Below are positions 45,749 to 58,337 of a DNA stretch of 64,000 nucleotides, one piece after another (position 1 is the stretch's first letter; every line of letters begins with the position of its first letter). The notes below the pieces were generated by a model. It saw only the letters and a list, made by a program, of their open reading frames with translations. It did not search any database and was not told where the DNA came from. The stretch lies in contig NZ_JACXIZ010000011.1 of the NCBI RefSeq assembly GCF_014705605.1, positions 124,001 to 188,000 on the forward strand, read 5' to 3'. The stretch is from Paenibacillus sabuli. Lineage in GTDB: Bacteria > Bacillota > Bacilli > Paenibacillales > Paenibacillaceae. Position numbers and translations under genes: made by a program.

Positions 45749-48185
45749 CGTATGTTTCCCCTCCATTTCGCCAGGCAGACCGCTCTGCCTGGCCCGCTGT
45801 CCCCGGCTTGCCGCCCTGGTGCAGGCTACGGTATTTGCCGGGCGTGAGGCCCTCGAATTTCTTGAACAGATTGATGAACGAATTGCGTCCGACATAGCCG
45901 ACCGCTGCGGAGATGTCGTCGATGCGCATATCCGTGCTCAGCAGCATATCCTTGGCCTTACGCAACCGGTAGCGCGTGAGATAGTCAATGTATTTCTCGC
46001 CGACCGCCTCCTTGAAGGAGCGGCTGAAATGCCCCATGGACATGCCGTATTGCGCAGCGTAATGCTCCAGCGTCAGGTCCTTGTCGTAGTTCGCGTGAAT
46101 ATGTGTCAGCACCTCATCGAACATGCCAGGTCGCGCCGCGTCGTCCTGCGGTGAACGAACCAGCGCCTGGCATACCTCTTTCAGAAGGGAAGCAAGCTCC
46201 GACTGATCGCCGCATTGCTGGAGCCGATCATACCACAAGCGGCAGCGCTCCAGCGCGAAGTCTGCCCGCTGCGCGCCTCCGCAGCTGCGAATCAGCGTGT
46301 TGATGCAATCCAGTCCCCAGGACTGCGCCTCGGGCGCGCTCAGACCGCGCAGCAGCGCTTCGTCCAGCAACTGCGCGACGAGAGCAGCCGTAGCGCTCGC
46401 ATCCCGGCCCTGGACGCTGAGCGCCACCCGGTTAACCTCGCTCTGCGTCAGGCAGCTCTCGCGCGATCCGTGATCCGAGTCGCCGTCACTTGGCGCGATC
46501 CTCTCGTGCAGACGTCCCAAGCGCCGCTTCTCCAGCAGCTTGGACGCCTCGTCATATGCCCGCGACAGCAACGCCGGACGCACTGCCGCACCGCTCTCGG
46601 CAATGGTCGCCTTGAAGTAAGGTTGAAAAGCCTCGGCAGCTTGAAGCAATCTTGTTCCCCATACGCTACGCCCGCCGCTCTGTTCGCTCCCGTCCGCGTC
46701 GGAGCTGCATGGCTCGGCGATCACCGCCAGCCGACGCGGCTCGACCTGACAGACCCAGCCCGCCCCGGCGAGCATGCGCAGGATGGCGTGCTTGAGCTCA
46801 ATGATCTGAAACGCCTTCGCCGTCTCGGAGAGGGAAGCGGCGGCGTCACCGTGATAGCGAAGCTCCACCGCCAGAACCTCGTGCCGCGTCCGCTCCGGCA
46901 GTCGCAGTCCGATCTCGCGCGCATAGATCGAGATAGCCAGATCATCCTTGTACTCGCCGAGCAGCACCCGGCTCAAAAAATGCTCCTGGATCATCGGGCG
47001 CATGCCGTCGATCTGCTGATGCATGGACCGGTTGTTCGTGATCAGCGCCTGCGAGCGCTCAGTGATGACATCGTAATCATTGTCCCCCTCTCCAACTGGA
47101 GAGCCCGGTAAATGATCCAACCTCTGACGAATCGTGCGAATCGGACGATACATCCTCCGGCTGAAGCCGTACGCGATCAGCAGCCCGGCGATCAAAAACA
47201 ACAGCAGCAGCCCGCCGAATACCCGCGTGATGACGGTCATCGGATAATGCAGCGCTTCCAGATCGAGCAGACTGGCGTAGGTCCAGCCATTGTAGCCGGA
47301 GGCGATGGACTGCAAGCGATACAACCGGCCGTCCAGCTCAATCTCGCCCGGTTGGCCGAGCAAGTCCGTCAGCTCGCGATTGACGTTGTTGCGGAGCAGC
47401 GCTGCCGCCGCCTCGCCGAGCGCACCGCCTTGCGTGATAATCTGACCGTCCTCCCCCAGCACCACTATGTGGCGCGAGGCCTGCTCCACCGGCAGCATCC
47501 CTTCCCGCAGCTTGTCCTCGCGCAGGTTCACGACCAGATAGCCGTCCGGATCGCGTGCATGCAGCGGGAATCCGGTTATCACCATGACACGGCGCTCGCG
47601 GCTTTGGAGAGTACCCAAAAACGCGTCATAGACGCCGATCTCCGTCGCAGGCAAAATATACTGCAACCGTCTGCCGGTAAATAGCGCTTGCTTCGCCGTG
47701 TCAGACGACATCGGATCGCCAAATTCGCCAGACGCATCCTCGATGCGATTGTGGGTACGAAAGTAGGCTTCCGCCTCGTAGTACCCGTTGGCATCGAGCA
47801 CCTTGCCCGTCGAAGCAAACAACAAATAGGCATGTCCGATCGCCGGCTTGTCGTCGTAGGTCTGATAGAGCTGACGCATCAGCTCCTGCAGCAGCGGCAC
47901 GCGGTCCGGGTTGCGCGCCAGGTCGCCTTCCCGCGCCAGCCGCAAATACGTGCCGATCGACGCGGATTCAACCGTCTGAATCATATCTTCCTGCAGCAGC
48001 GCCAACTGCTCATCCACCGATTCGGCATAATGGGTCAGCCATTGCGAGGCCGAAGCTTCGGCCTCCTGTTCGGCGGCGCGCGTCAGATAGACGTAAGTAA
48101 AGATGCCTACGACGATAACCGGCACGAGAAACAGCAGAAAATAGCTGATGAAAAATTGTGCGAATACCGAGCGCTTCGTACGCAA
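45738..48185 (-). CDS. Membrane-bound AraC-type sensor-regulator (YtdP-like)
   Basis: This is a one-component membrane regulator of about 815 residues. It has an N-terminal helix (QFFISYFLLFLVPVIVVGIF), an extracytoplasmic Cache-like domain of about 250 residues, and a second helix (VFGGLLLLFLIAGLLIAYGF). A cytoplasmic linker leads to a C-terminal AraC DNA-binding domain (LTLEHYAAQYGMSMGHFSRSFKEAVG; IDDISAAVGYVGRNSFINLFKKF). The TTG at 48185 is preferred because AAGGGGGGGG lies 6 nt upstream. An ATG at 48257 has no ribosome site. Such proteins often regulate adjacent sugar-importer genes in Paenibacillus. Confidence 0.88.
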   Translation of the reverse strand: MRTKRSVFAQFFISYFLLFLVPVIVVGIFTYVYLTRAAEQEAEASASQWLTHYAESVDEQLALLQEDMIQTVESASIGTYLRLAREGDLARNPDRVPLLQELMRQLYQTYDDKPAIGHAYLLFASTGKVLDANGYYEAEAYFRTHNRIEDASGEFGDPMSSDTAKQALFTGRRLQYILPATEIGVYDAFLGTLQSRERRVMVITGFPLHARDPDGYLVVNLREDKLREGMLPVEQASRHIVVLGEDGQIITQGGALGEAAAALLRNNVNRELTDLLGQPGEIELDGRLYRLQSIASGYNGWTYASLLDLEALHYPMTVITRVFGGLLLLFLIAGLLIAYGFSRRMYRPIRTIRQRLDHLPGSPVGEGDNDYDVITERSQALITNNRSMHQQIDGMRPMIQEHFLSRVLLGEYKDDLAISIYAREIGLRLPERTRHEVLAVELRYHGDAAASLSETAKAFQIIELKHAILRMLAGAGWVCQVEPRRLAVIAEPCSSDADGSEQSGGRSVWGTRLLQAAEAFQPYFKATIAESGAAVRPALLSRAYDEASKLLEKRRLGRLHERIAPSDGDSDHGSRESCLTQSEVNRVALSVQGRDASATAALVAQLLDEALLRGLSAPEAQSWGLDCINTLIRSCGGAQRADFALERCRLWYDRLQQCGDQSELASLLKEVCQALVRSPQDDAARPGMFDEVLTHIHANYDKDLTLEHYAAQYGMSMGHFSRSFKEAVGEKYIDYLTRYRLRKAKDMLLSTDMRIDDISAAVGYVGRNSFINLFKKFEGLTPGKYRSLHQGGKPGTAGQAERSAWRNGGETYDGA

Positions 48186-48301
48186 GGCGAGCCCCCCCCT
48201 TCTGCAACCGTTTCCTTTCTTAAGGATACCCGATTGCAAACGGCCGTGCATGTTCAATTTTTGATGCCTGAGCCTCTATTTTTTGATCCGCTCGCGCGTG
48301 C

Positions 48302-48329
48302 AAAAAAAAACGGCCCATGAAAGGGCCGT
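48302..48329 (-). terminator. Terminator after the zinc-ribbon gene
   Basis: ACGGCCC pairs with GGGCCGT around a 6-nt loop, with a run of nine Ts on the minus strand. Confidence 0.9.
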
Positions 48330-48340
48330 CTAGCGCTTTG

Positions 48341-48547
48341 CTACATCCCGTTGGCTTGGATGTGCTGCATTTCTTCCTCAAAAAACAAATCGTCCAGCGA
48401 GCTGAGGGTGCCGTCCTCTTCCACTTGGTAGACCGACATTTTCTCGCCGCTGACGTTCAGTTCGATAAAGCAGCCCCAGCAATAAAATTGATGGGATCCA
48501 ATTTTGCCGATATCCTTTGAGTTGCAATTTGGACATCTCATTTGCAT
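48341..48547 (-). CDS. Small zinc-ribbon protein
   Basis: This 68-residue protein has two metal-binding knuckles near its N-terminus (RCPNCNSKDIG and FYCWGCFIE), then an acidic tail (DDLFFEEEMQHIQ). It lies 10 bp after the PRC-barrel gene and ends at a strong terminator, so it is probably the last gene of that operon. Two knuckles and short length suggest a nucleic-acid or protein-binding accessory. I know no assigned function. Confidence 0.75.
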   Translation of the reverse strand: MQMRCPNCNSKDIGKIGSHQFYCWGCFIELNVSGEKMSVYQVEEDGTLSSLDDLFFEEEMQHIQANGM

Positions 48548-48557
48548 TTCTCCCTAA

Positions 48558-49085
48558 TCACCGATTCGAAGTGGCCTGCTCCAGGTCTTGTTCAGCGCGC
48601 GCCGGTACGAGAATCGCATCCTCGCCGAGCGTGACTTGATCGGGGTACGCTGCAATTCGCAGCCACCTGCGCCCTTCCCTAAGATCCGAAATAAAACCAT
48701 CCGTTAATTCATAGCCTACTATAGGTGTACCCTCATCCTGGTGAAAATAAACATCGGATACGCGTCCGAGCTGCAGGCCGCCCAGCGTCATCACCGGAAG
48801 GTTCCTGAGCCGGACAAGCCCGGTGTGGAAGCAACGGACGATCTCTCCCTCCGGGAGCCGCTCCTCGAGCGCCTGCTCGTGCAGCAGCACGGCATCCTCG
48901 CCGCATGCGGCGACATGACGCCAGCGCAGCACTGTCATGCCGCGTCTGCCCCAGCGCGATGCGCGAGTAATCATACCGGCGAGCTGCCAATGTTCGTCGA
49001 ACCAGATGTCCTGGATGGTGCCGGCGCGCCTGCCCGAAGCCTGGTCAATCATCGGCAATCCAATCAGCGATTGCAGCTTAAGCAC
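48558..49085 (-). CDS. PRC-barrel domain protein
   Basis: This protein of about 175 residues has two PRC-barrel repeats: LQSLIGLPMIDQASGRRAGTIQDIWFD and LPVMTLGGLQLGRVSDVYFHQDEG. PRC barrels occur in RimM and in many small adaptor proteins of sporulating Firmicutes. The GTG at 49085 lies 12 nt after AGGAGG, which itself follows the cysteine desulfurase stop codon. No signal peptide or membrane segment is seen. It takes the place mnmA has in Bacillus. Confidence 0.82.
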   Translation of the reverse strand: MLKLQSLIGLPMIDQASGRRAGTIQDIWFDEHWQLAGMITRASRWGRRGMTVLRWRHVAACGEDAVLLHEQALEERLPEGEIVRCFHTGLVRLRNLPVMTLGGLQLGRVSDVYFHQDEGTPIVGYELTDGFISDLREGRRWLRIAAYPDQVTLGEDAILVPARAEQDLEQATSNR

Positions 49086-49101
49086 GGTCTGTGAAGGCCT
49101 C

Positions 49102-50253
49102 CTAGTGCGTAGTACGAATACGGGCGCAAATGGTTGCAAGTTTATCGGCCGCGTATTCAATCTCCTCCACAGTATTCCCAATTCCGAAGCTGACACGCAC
49201 AGCCGCGCTGGCGCCCAGCTCCGGCATGCCGATTGCTTGCAGCACATGCGACGTACGCAGCGAGCCGGAGCTGCAGGCCGAGCCGCTCGCCGCAGCCACG
49301 CCCTCCAGGTCGAGATTCATCAGCAACGATTCGGTGCCGACGCCCCGCAGCCGCAGATTGACGATATGCGGCACCCGCTCGGCGTCCGCCCCGTTAATCG
49401 CATATTCGATATCATCCCGCTCCGCGAGCCGCTCGAGCAGCGTCCGCTGCAGCAGCTGCGCATGCTGCCAGGCTGCTTCTCTGCCTGCCTCGGCCAGCTC
49501 CAGCGCGCGCGCCATGCCGACGATCCCGGCCACGTTCTCCGTACCGGCGCGCCGGCCGCGCTCCTGCGTCCCGCCCAACAGCTGGGAATGCAGCGAAGTG
49601 CGCGGCGCGACATACAGCACGCCGACTCCCTGCGGCCCGTTGATCTTGTGCGCCGACAGGCTGAGCAGATCGACCGGCAGCTTGCGCAGGTCAAGCGGCA
49701 GCTTGCCGAGCGCCTGCACGGCATCGACGTGCATGACCACCCCGGCGGCGCGCACCCGCTCTCCGATGTCCGCGATCGGTTGGATCGTGCCGAGCTCGTT
49801 GTTAACCATCATCACACTGACGAGGCCCGTATCGGGGCGCAGCGCCGCCGCGACCTGCTCCGCGTGGATGATGCCTTGCGCATCGGGCTGTACCCGCGTG
49901 ACGTCAAATCCCTCCCGTTCCAGCCGCTCGCACGTATGCAGCACGGCGTGATGTTCGATTGCACTGGTTACGATATGCCGACGGCCGCGTCCTCGCATCG
50001 CAGCAGCTGTGCCGAGCAGCGCCAGATTGTCGCTTTCGGTGCCGCCGGAGGTGAAGACGAGCTGCTCCGCCCGGCAGCCGAGCCGCTCGGCCAAGCTGTC
50101 GCGCGCGGCCGTGACGCGCGCCCGCGCGCGCCGGCCGAAGGCGTGGACGCTGGAGGGGTTGGCGGGCGGACCTTCCAGCACCTCCAGCATCGCCGCGAGC
50201 ACCGACGGGTGAAGCGGCGTCGTGGCGGCATGATCGAGATAAATCTGTCGCAC
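49102..50253 (-). CDS. Cysteine desulfurase (IscS/YrvO-like)
   Basis: A PLP enzyme that removes sulfur from cysteine and passes it on as persulfide. The 383-residue protein has YLDHAATTPL at its start, the PLP-lysine region LSAHKINGPQGVG near residue 197 and the catalytic loop ASGSACSSGSL near residue 325. In Bacillus the equivalent (YrvO) feeds sulfur to MnmA for tRNA 2-thiouridine. Here it follows cymR by 17 bp, while mnmA is divergent. A role in Fe-S cluster supply is also possible. Confidence 0.93.
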   Translation of the reverse strand: MRQIYLDHAATTPLHPSVLAAMLEVLEGPPANPSSVHAFGRRARARVTAARDSLAERLGCRAEQLVFTSGGTESDNLALLGTAAAMRGRGRRHIVTSAIEHHAVLHTCERLEREGFDVTRVQPDAQGIIHAEQVAAALRPDTGLVSVMMVNNELGTIQPIADIGERVRAAGVVMHVDAVQALGKLPLDLRKLPVDLLSLSAHKINGPQGVGVLYVAPRTSLHSQLLGGTQERGRRAGTENVAGIVGMARALELAEAGREAAWQHAQLLQRTLLERLAERDDIEYAINGADAERVPHIVNLRLRGVGTESLLMNLDLEGVAAASGSACSSGSLRTSHVLQAIGMPELGASAAVRVSFGIGNTVEEIEYAADKLATICARIRTTH

Positions 50254-50270
50254 TTTGCTCCCTCCCGCGC

Positions 50271-52157
<1,887 letters not shown>

Positions 52158-52304
52158 TGTCCGTTAAAGTTGTTCGTCCTTGGCGAGCGGCTCCCACGAC
52201 CATGGCGCTCCCCCGTCCGCGAGGGTTGCGCCAGTCGCCAGTCCATACAGCTGCAAGCCATACGTTTTGTTCTTTGATTTTTGCTCAATCATATTCAAAA
52301 GAAA

Positions 52305-52347
52305 CGGCGTCCATGCCCGGTCAACGCAATGACCGGCTTGGACGCCG
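52305..52347 (-). terminator. Terminator downstream of the CNNM/CorC gene
   Basis: CGGCGTCCA pairs with TGGACGCCG, and an inner CCGGTCA/TGACCGG stem adds strength. On the minus strand it is followed by TTTCTTTT. It lies about 97 nt after the stop codon at 52444. The rest of 52158-52443 holds no gene I can support. Confidence 0.75.
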
Positions 52348-52443
52348 AATTCGTTTAGTTCGTTCCTATGAATCCGTGCAATCGGGAAAACGGCTGATCT
52401 CGTACCCTCATGGTACTCTGTATCCCATCTCCGCACGCGCTCT

Positions 52444-53811
52444 TTATCCCGTCTCCGCATGCGGCTCCAGCTCGAGCGGCACTGCGCTCGCCGCCTTGGC
52501 CAGCATCCGCACCTCGATGCGCGAGATGCGCATGTTGTCCGTCTCCACGATAACGAAATCATGCGAATCGCGATAGCTGATTTTTTGATATTCGCGCGGC
52601 GGAATTTCGATCTGCGAGTAGATCCAGCCGCCTATTGTATCGTAATCTTCGTTCGGAATCTCAATCCCAAAAAAGCTGTTGACTTCCTCGATCAGCAGCA
52701 AGCCGTTGATCGAATACGTCGAATCGTCCTTGCGCTCGATATCCGGACGCTCCTCGTCGAATTCATCCTGAATCTCCCCGACGATTTCCTCCATAATATC
52801 TTCCAGCGTGACCAGACCCGACGTTCCGCCATACTCGTCAATCAGAATGGCCATTTGCGTCTTTTTCTTCTGCATCAGCTTGAGCAGCGTGCTGATTTGC
52901 ATCGACTCCGGCACCGACGTCACCGGCCGGCCGATCTCGGTAATGCTGGCGATCTGACGGTCTTCAATCTTCAGCAGGTCTTTGATATGGACAAAGCCGA
53001 TAATGTTGTCCTTGTCGTTTTCGCAGACCGGGAACCGGGTGTGCATCTCCTGCATCGCGATCTTGCGATTCTCCTCGAACGGCAGATTCGCGTACAGGCA
53101 GACCATCTCGGTGCGCGGAATCATAATCTCGCGCGCCGTCGTCTCCGCGAAGTCGAAAATATTGTCGACCAGCGTCAGCTCCGTGTTGTCGATCAGCCCG
53201 CTTTTATGGCTTTCTTTCATCAAAATGCGAATCTCGTCTTCCGTATGCGCCGAGTCGTGCTCGGACGCAGGTTCAACACCGAAGCGGTGCAGCAGCCAAT
53301 TGGCTGTCCCGTTGAGGAACCAAATAAACGGATACATGATCTTGTGAAACAACACCAGCGGCGCCGCCGTAAGCAAAGTAAGTTGCTCCGATTTGCGGAT
53401 GGCCAGCGTCTTCGGCGCAAGCTCGCCCATCACAATGTGAAGAAACGTAATGATGGCAAACGCAATGAAAAACGCAATGGTGCTGATGACGGTGTCGTTC
53501 AGTCCGAACCATGCCTTCAGATACGGCTCGATAATGTGCGCGATGGCCGGCTCGCCGACATAACCCAATCCGAGCGATGCAAGCGTAATGCCGAGCTGAC
53601 ATGCCGACAGATACGCATCCAGATTGTTGGTCAAATGCGTCGCGAATTTCGCACGCCGATTACCTTCTCCGACCAGCATATCGATGCGGCTGCCGCGCAC
53701 CTTGACCATGGCAAATTCCGCCGCCACAAAAAATCCGTTTAAAAATACCAGAAACATAATCAGTATCGCATTGAACAATAGCGTGATTATCGGTAACGGG
53801 TCGCCTTCCAA
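52444..53811 (-). CDS. CNNM/CorC-family (hemolysin C-like) membrane protein
   Basis: This 455-residue protein has a CNNM membrane domain of about four helices (residues 8-180; LNGFFVAAEFAMVKVRGSR, FLHIVMGELAPKTLAI). It is followed by a CBS pair (FAETTAREIMIPRTEM; ILIDEYGGTSGLVTLEDIMEEIVGEI) and a C-terminal CorC/HlyC domain (DTIGGWIYSQIEIP). Family members handle Mg2+ or Co2+ export. The start is TTG 53811; CGGAG and AGGGA lie upstream. The 298 bp upstream were checked for a magnesium M-box and none was found. Confidence 0.9.
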   Translation of the reverse strand: MEGDPLPIITLLFNAILIMFLVFLNGFFVAAEFAMVKVRGSRIDMLVGEGNRRAKFATHLTNNLDAYLSACQLGITLASLGLGYVGEPAIAHIIEPYLKAWFGLNDTVISTIAFFIAFAIITFLHIVMGELAPKTLAIRKSEQLTLLTAAPLVLFHKIMYPFIWFLNGTANWLLHRFGVEPASEHDSAHTEDEIRILMKESHKSGLIDNTELTLVDNIFDFAETTAREIMIPRTEMVCLYANLPFEENRKIAMQEMHTRFPVCENDKDNIIGFVHIKDLLKIEDRQIASITEIGRPVTSVPESMQISTLLKLMQKKKTQMAILIDEYGGTSGLVTLEDIMEEIVGEIQDEFDEERPDIERKDDSTYSINGLLLIEEVNSFFGIEIPNEDYDTIGGWIYSQIEIPPREYQKISYRDSHDFVIVETDNMRISRIEVRMLAKAASAVPLELEPHAETG

Positions 53812-54109
53812 CGATTCCCTGTCTCCGCACTTCCCGCCGGGCGGGCGGCGAAGATCAGGTACACCTCCTTCGGGTACATAAATTTAATTCAAAATGAAAA
53901 CCATTTCAACAGCCGCTTTACTTAGGGGTAAAGCGTAATACTACTAGCATAGATCATCGCGGTCACCCGCGTCAAACCGGGGAAAATCCGGCATATCGAT
54001 AATTATTCGGCACAGGCTGGCCTTTATGAATGTTTTTTGACCGGATTCGCCCGATTCATCCGAATAACTCGTCTTATGCGCCATTTACCCCGCATGGCGC
54101 CGGCTTGAA

Positions 54110-55423
54110 TCAGCGCTCGCCCTTGTCGCGCAGTCGCCGATTGTGCCGCAGCTTGCCCTCGGTCCCCTGCGCGCTCGGCTGATAGAAGGACGCGCTCCGC
54201 AGCGAATCGGGCGCATACTGCTGGTCGACGTAATGACCCGGATAATCATGCGGATACTTGTAGCCGCCATGGCCGAGCTGCTCGGAGCCGCGGTAATGCG
54301 TGTCGCGCAGATGCAGCGGCACCTGCAGCGTGCCGGAGCGCTCGATCGCCTCCGTGACTCGGCCGATCGCCTGCGCCGCCGCATTGGACTTCGGACTCTC
54401 CACGGCGAACAGGATCGCTTGCGCGATGTTGTACTTGGCCTCGGGCCAGCCGATCTTGTGATAGGCGTCCATCGCCGTGACCGACTGTACCATCGCCTGC
54501 GGATTCGCCAGTCCGATATCCTCGCTGCAGGCGACGATCAGGCGGCGAAGAAACACCATCGGGTCCATGCCCAGCTTCTCCACCGCGTACAGGAACCAGA
54601 GCAGCGCCGCGTCGCTCGAGCCGCGCACGCTCTTGTGGAAGGCCGACAACACGTCGTACTGCGTCGATGGATCAGCCTGCACGGTTGGCTTGCGAATCGA
54701 CTCCTCGGCGACCTCCATCGTGATCCGCACCGAGCCGTCCGGCTCGGACGGCGTCGTCACCGCGGCCAGCTCGAGCGCGTTGAGCGCGCGGCGGATATCG
54801 CCGCCGGCCATCGCTGCCAGATGGGCCAGCGCCTCCTCGTCGGCGCGGATATCCATGAAGCCGAGCCCGCGCTCGCGATCCGCCAGCGCGCGGCGCATCG
54901 CTTCCAGTGAATGGGCCTGGGTCAGCGGCTCGAGCTGGAACAGCGTGGCGCGAGAGAGCAAGGCGCCGTTGACGTGGTGGAACGGATTCTCCGTCGTGGC
55001 GCCGATGAAGACGATGATCCCCTGCTCCACCGCCGGCAGCAGTGCGTCCTGACGAGCCGTATTGAAGCGGTGCACCTCGTCGAGGAAGAGGATCGTCTTG
55101 CTGCCGTACATCGACTTGTTCGTCTTGGCCCGCTCGATCACCTCGCGCACATCCTTGACTGTCGCGTCGACGGCGTTGAGCTTGACGAATTCGGCCTGCG
55201 TGCCGAGCGAGATGATATGCGCCAGCGTCGTCTTGCCGCTGCCCGGCGGTCCGTACAGCAGGATCGAGCTGACCCGATCGCCTTCGATCGCCCGGCGCAG
55301 CAGCTTGCCCGGGCCGACGAGATGGCCCTGGCCGATATATTCCTCGAGCGACTGCGGACGCATGCGATCGGCCAGCAGTCGGCTTTGCGGCTTTTCTTCA
55401 TTAGCATAGGAAAACAGGTCCAT
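54110..55423 (-). CDS. rarA: Replication-associated recombination protein RarA (MgsA), AAA ATPase
   Basis: This 437-residue protein begins MDLFSYANEE and has Walker A (LLYGPPGSGKTT, near residue 53), Walker B (ILFLDEVHRFN) and the family segment VFIGATTENPFHHVN. It acts at stalled replication forks. ATG 55423 follows AAAGGTGG; a GTG three codons earlier is less likely. It lies after tcdA as in Bacillus (yrvM-yrvN). Confidence 0.95.
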   Translation of the reverse strand: MDLFSYANEEKPQSRLLADRMRPQSLEEYIGQGHLVGPGKLLRRAIEGDRVSSILLYGPPGSGKTTLAHIISLGTQAEFVKLNAVDATVKDVREVIERAKTNKSMYGSKTILFLDEVHRFNTARQDALLPAVEQGIIVFIGATTENPFHHVNGALLSRATLFQLEPLTQAHSLEAMRRALADRERGLGFMDIRADEEALAHLAAMAGGDIRRALNALELAAVTTPSEPDGSVRITMEVAEESIRKPTVQADPSTQYDVLSAFHKSVRGSSDAALLWFLYAVEKLGMDPMVFLRRLIVACSEDIGLANPQAMVQSVTAMDAYHKIGWPEAKYNIAQAILFAVESPKSNAAAQAIGRVTEAIERSGTLQVPLHLRDTHYRGSEQLGHGGYKYPHDYPGHYVDQQYAPDSLRSASFYQPSAQGTEGKLRHNRRLRDKGER

Positions 55424-55533
55424 GGTGCCCACCTTTCTCTGGCAGCAGCTTGTCCTCTCATTTTACCATGCAGGAATGCACGTTCGCCACTAGGATGGCA
55501 GAAATGCTCGCGGAGGCTGATAAACAGAGCGGC

Positions 55534-55561
55534 GGCCCGACGGAAGCTCTTCCGACGGGCC
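55534..55561. terminator. Hairpin between tcdA and rarA
   Basis: GGCCCGACGGAAG pairs with CTTCCGACGGGCC (one mismatch) around a 2-nt loop. T content after it is low, so it may only reduce read-through into rarA. Confidence 0.6.
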
Positions 55562-55603
55562 GTCAGCCTTCAAATCGTACACGGCGTGCTTATCGCGCTG
55601 GTC

Positions 55604-55714
55604 TCACTTGCCGTACATGTCGAACTTGTCGTGCTTATCGCGCTTGTCGTGCTTATCGTACTTGTCGCGCTGGTCCCGCTTGTCGGGCGCTTGCGCACCG
55701 CCGACCTCAGACAT
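55604..55714 (-). CDS. Possible 36-residue peptide with D-K-x repeats
   Basis: The ATG at 55714 overlaps the tcdA stop region (GTAGATGTCTGA) with AAGGCGG upstream. The frame reads MSEVGGAQAPDKRDQRDKYD then repeats of DKH, DKR and DKF, ending MYGK. It is built on a degenerate 9-bp tandem repeat (CTTGTCGTG/CTTATCGCG on the plus strand, about 55615-55690). It may be translated by coupling from tcdA. I know no family. The repeat itself is seen directly; translation is inferred. Confidence 0.4.
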   Translation of the reverse strand: MSEVGGAQAPDKRDQRDKYDKHDKRDKHDKFDMYGK

Positions 55715-56462
55715 CTACGCCGCCTTGCTTCAGCAGGTCGCGCACGACCTCGCCGACCATGATCAGACCGGCGACCGGCGGCACGAAGCTGTTGCTGGCC
55801 GGCGGCTGCTGCGCCTTGCGGATCTCGGGCGCATTATCCGGTACGATGCGCTGCGTCACGTCGGCGCGCGGCTTCTTCGGCTCCTCGGTGGAGAAGACGA
55901 CCTTGACGCCCTTGCGCACGCCTTCCTTGCGCAGCCGCTGCCGCACGACGCGGGCAATCGGGTCCATCGACGTCTTGGAGATATCCGCCACCTGGAACTT
56001 GGACGGGTCCATCTTGTTGGCCGCGCCCATGCTGCTAATGACGGGCACGCCGCGCTGCAGGCACTGCAGAATGAGATGAATCTTGTACGACACCGTGTCC
56101 GAGGCGTCGATCACATAGTCCGGCTTGCAGGCGAACAGCTCCTCGTGCGTCTCCTCAGTATAGAACATCCGCAGCGCGACGGCGTCGCATTCGGGGTTAA
56201 TGAGCCCGATGCGCTCGCGCATCAGCTCGGCCTTGGGCTGACCGATCGTCGTGGTGAGCGCGTGAATCTGCCGGTTGACGTTGGTGATGTCGACGACATC
56301 CTTGTCGATCAGGATGATGCGGCCGATCCCGGTGCGCGCCAGCGCCTCCGCGGCGATCGAGCCGACGCCGCCGATGCCCAGCACGACGACGGTGCTGCGC
56401 TTCATCACGTCCAGGCCCTCCGGTCCGATCGCCAGCTCGGTGCGAGAAAATTGATGCAGCAT
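55707..56462 (-). CDS. tcdA: tRNA threonylcarbamoyladenosine dehydratase
   Basis: An E1-like enzyme that converts t6A37 of tRNA to its cyclic form. The 251-residue protein has the ATP-binding GIGGVGSIAAEALARTGIG near residue 29, DKDVVDITNVNRQIHA, VIDASDTVSYKIHLI and a conserved ISSMGAANKMDPSKF. AAGGGAGTG precedes the ATG. It is 45 bp downstream of aspS, as in Bacillus. Confidence 0.95.
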   Translation of the reverse strand: MLHQFSRTELAIGPEGLDVMKRSTVVVLGIGGVGSIAAEALARTGIGRIILIDKDVVDITNVNRQIHALTTTIGQPKAELMRERIGLINPECDAVALRMFYTEETHEELFACKPDYVIDASDTVSYKIHLILQCLQRGVPVISSMGAANKMDPSKFQVADISKTSMDPIARVVRQRLRKEGVRKGVKVVFSTEEPKKPRADVTQRIVPDNAPEIRKAQQPPASNSFVPPVAGLIMVGEVVRDLLKQGGVDV

Positions 56463-56507
56463 CGATTCACTCCCTTCGTAGGCTCGTTCGCAGTGAACGA
56501 CCTCTGG

Positions 56508-58333
<1,826 letters not shown>

Positions 58334-58337
<4 letters not shown>

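Noticed and set aside
52164-52290. 43-residue minus-strand frame (MIEQKSKNK...) between mnmA and the CorC gene
   Set aside because: It reads somewhat protein-like but has no ribosome site and no known family, and it lies past the CorC gene's terminator.
53812-54109. Magnesium M-box riboswitch before the CNNM/CorC gene
   Set aside because: I looked for the conserved M-box core and a terminator and found neither.
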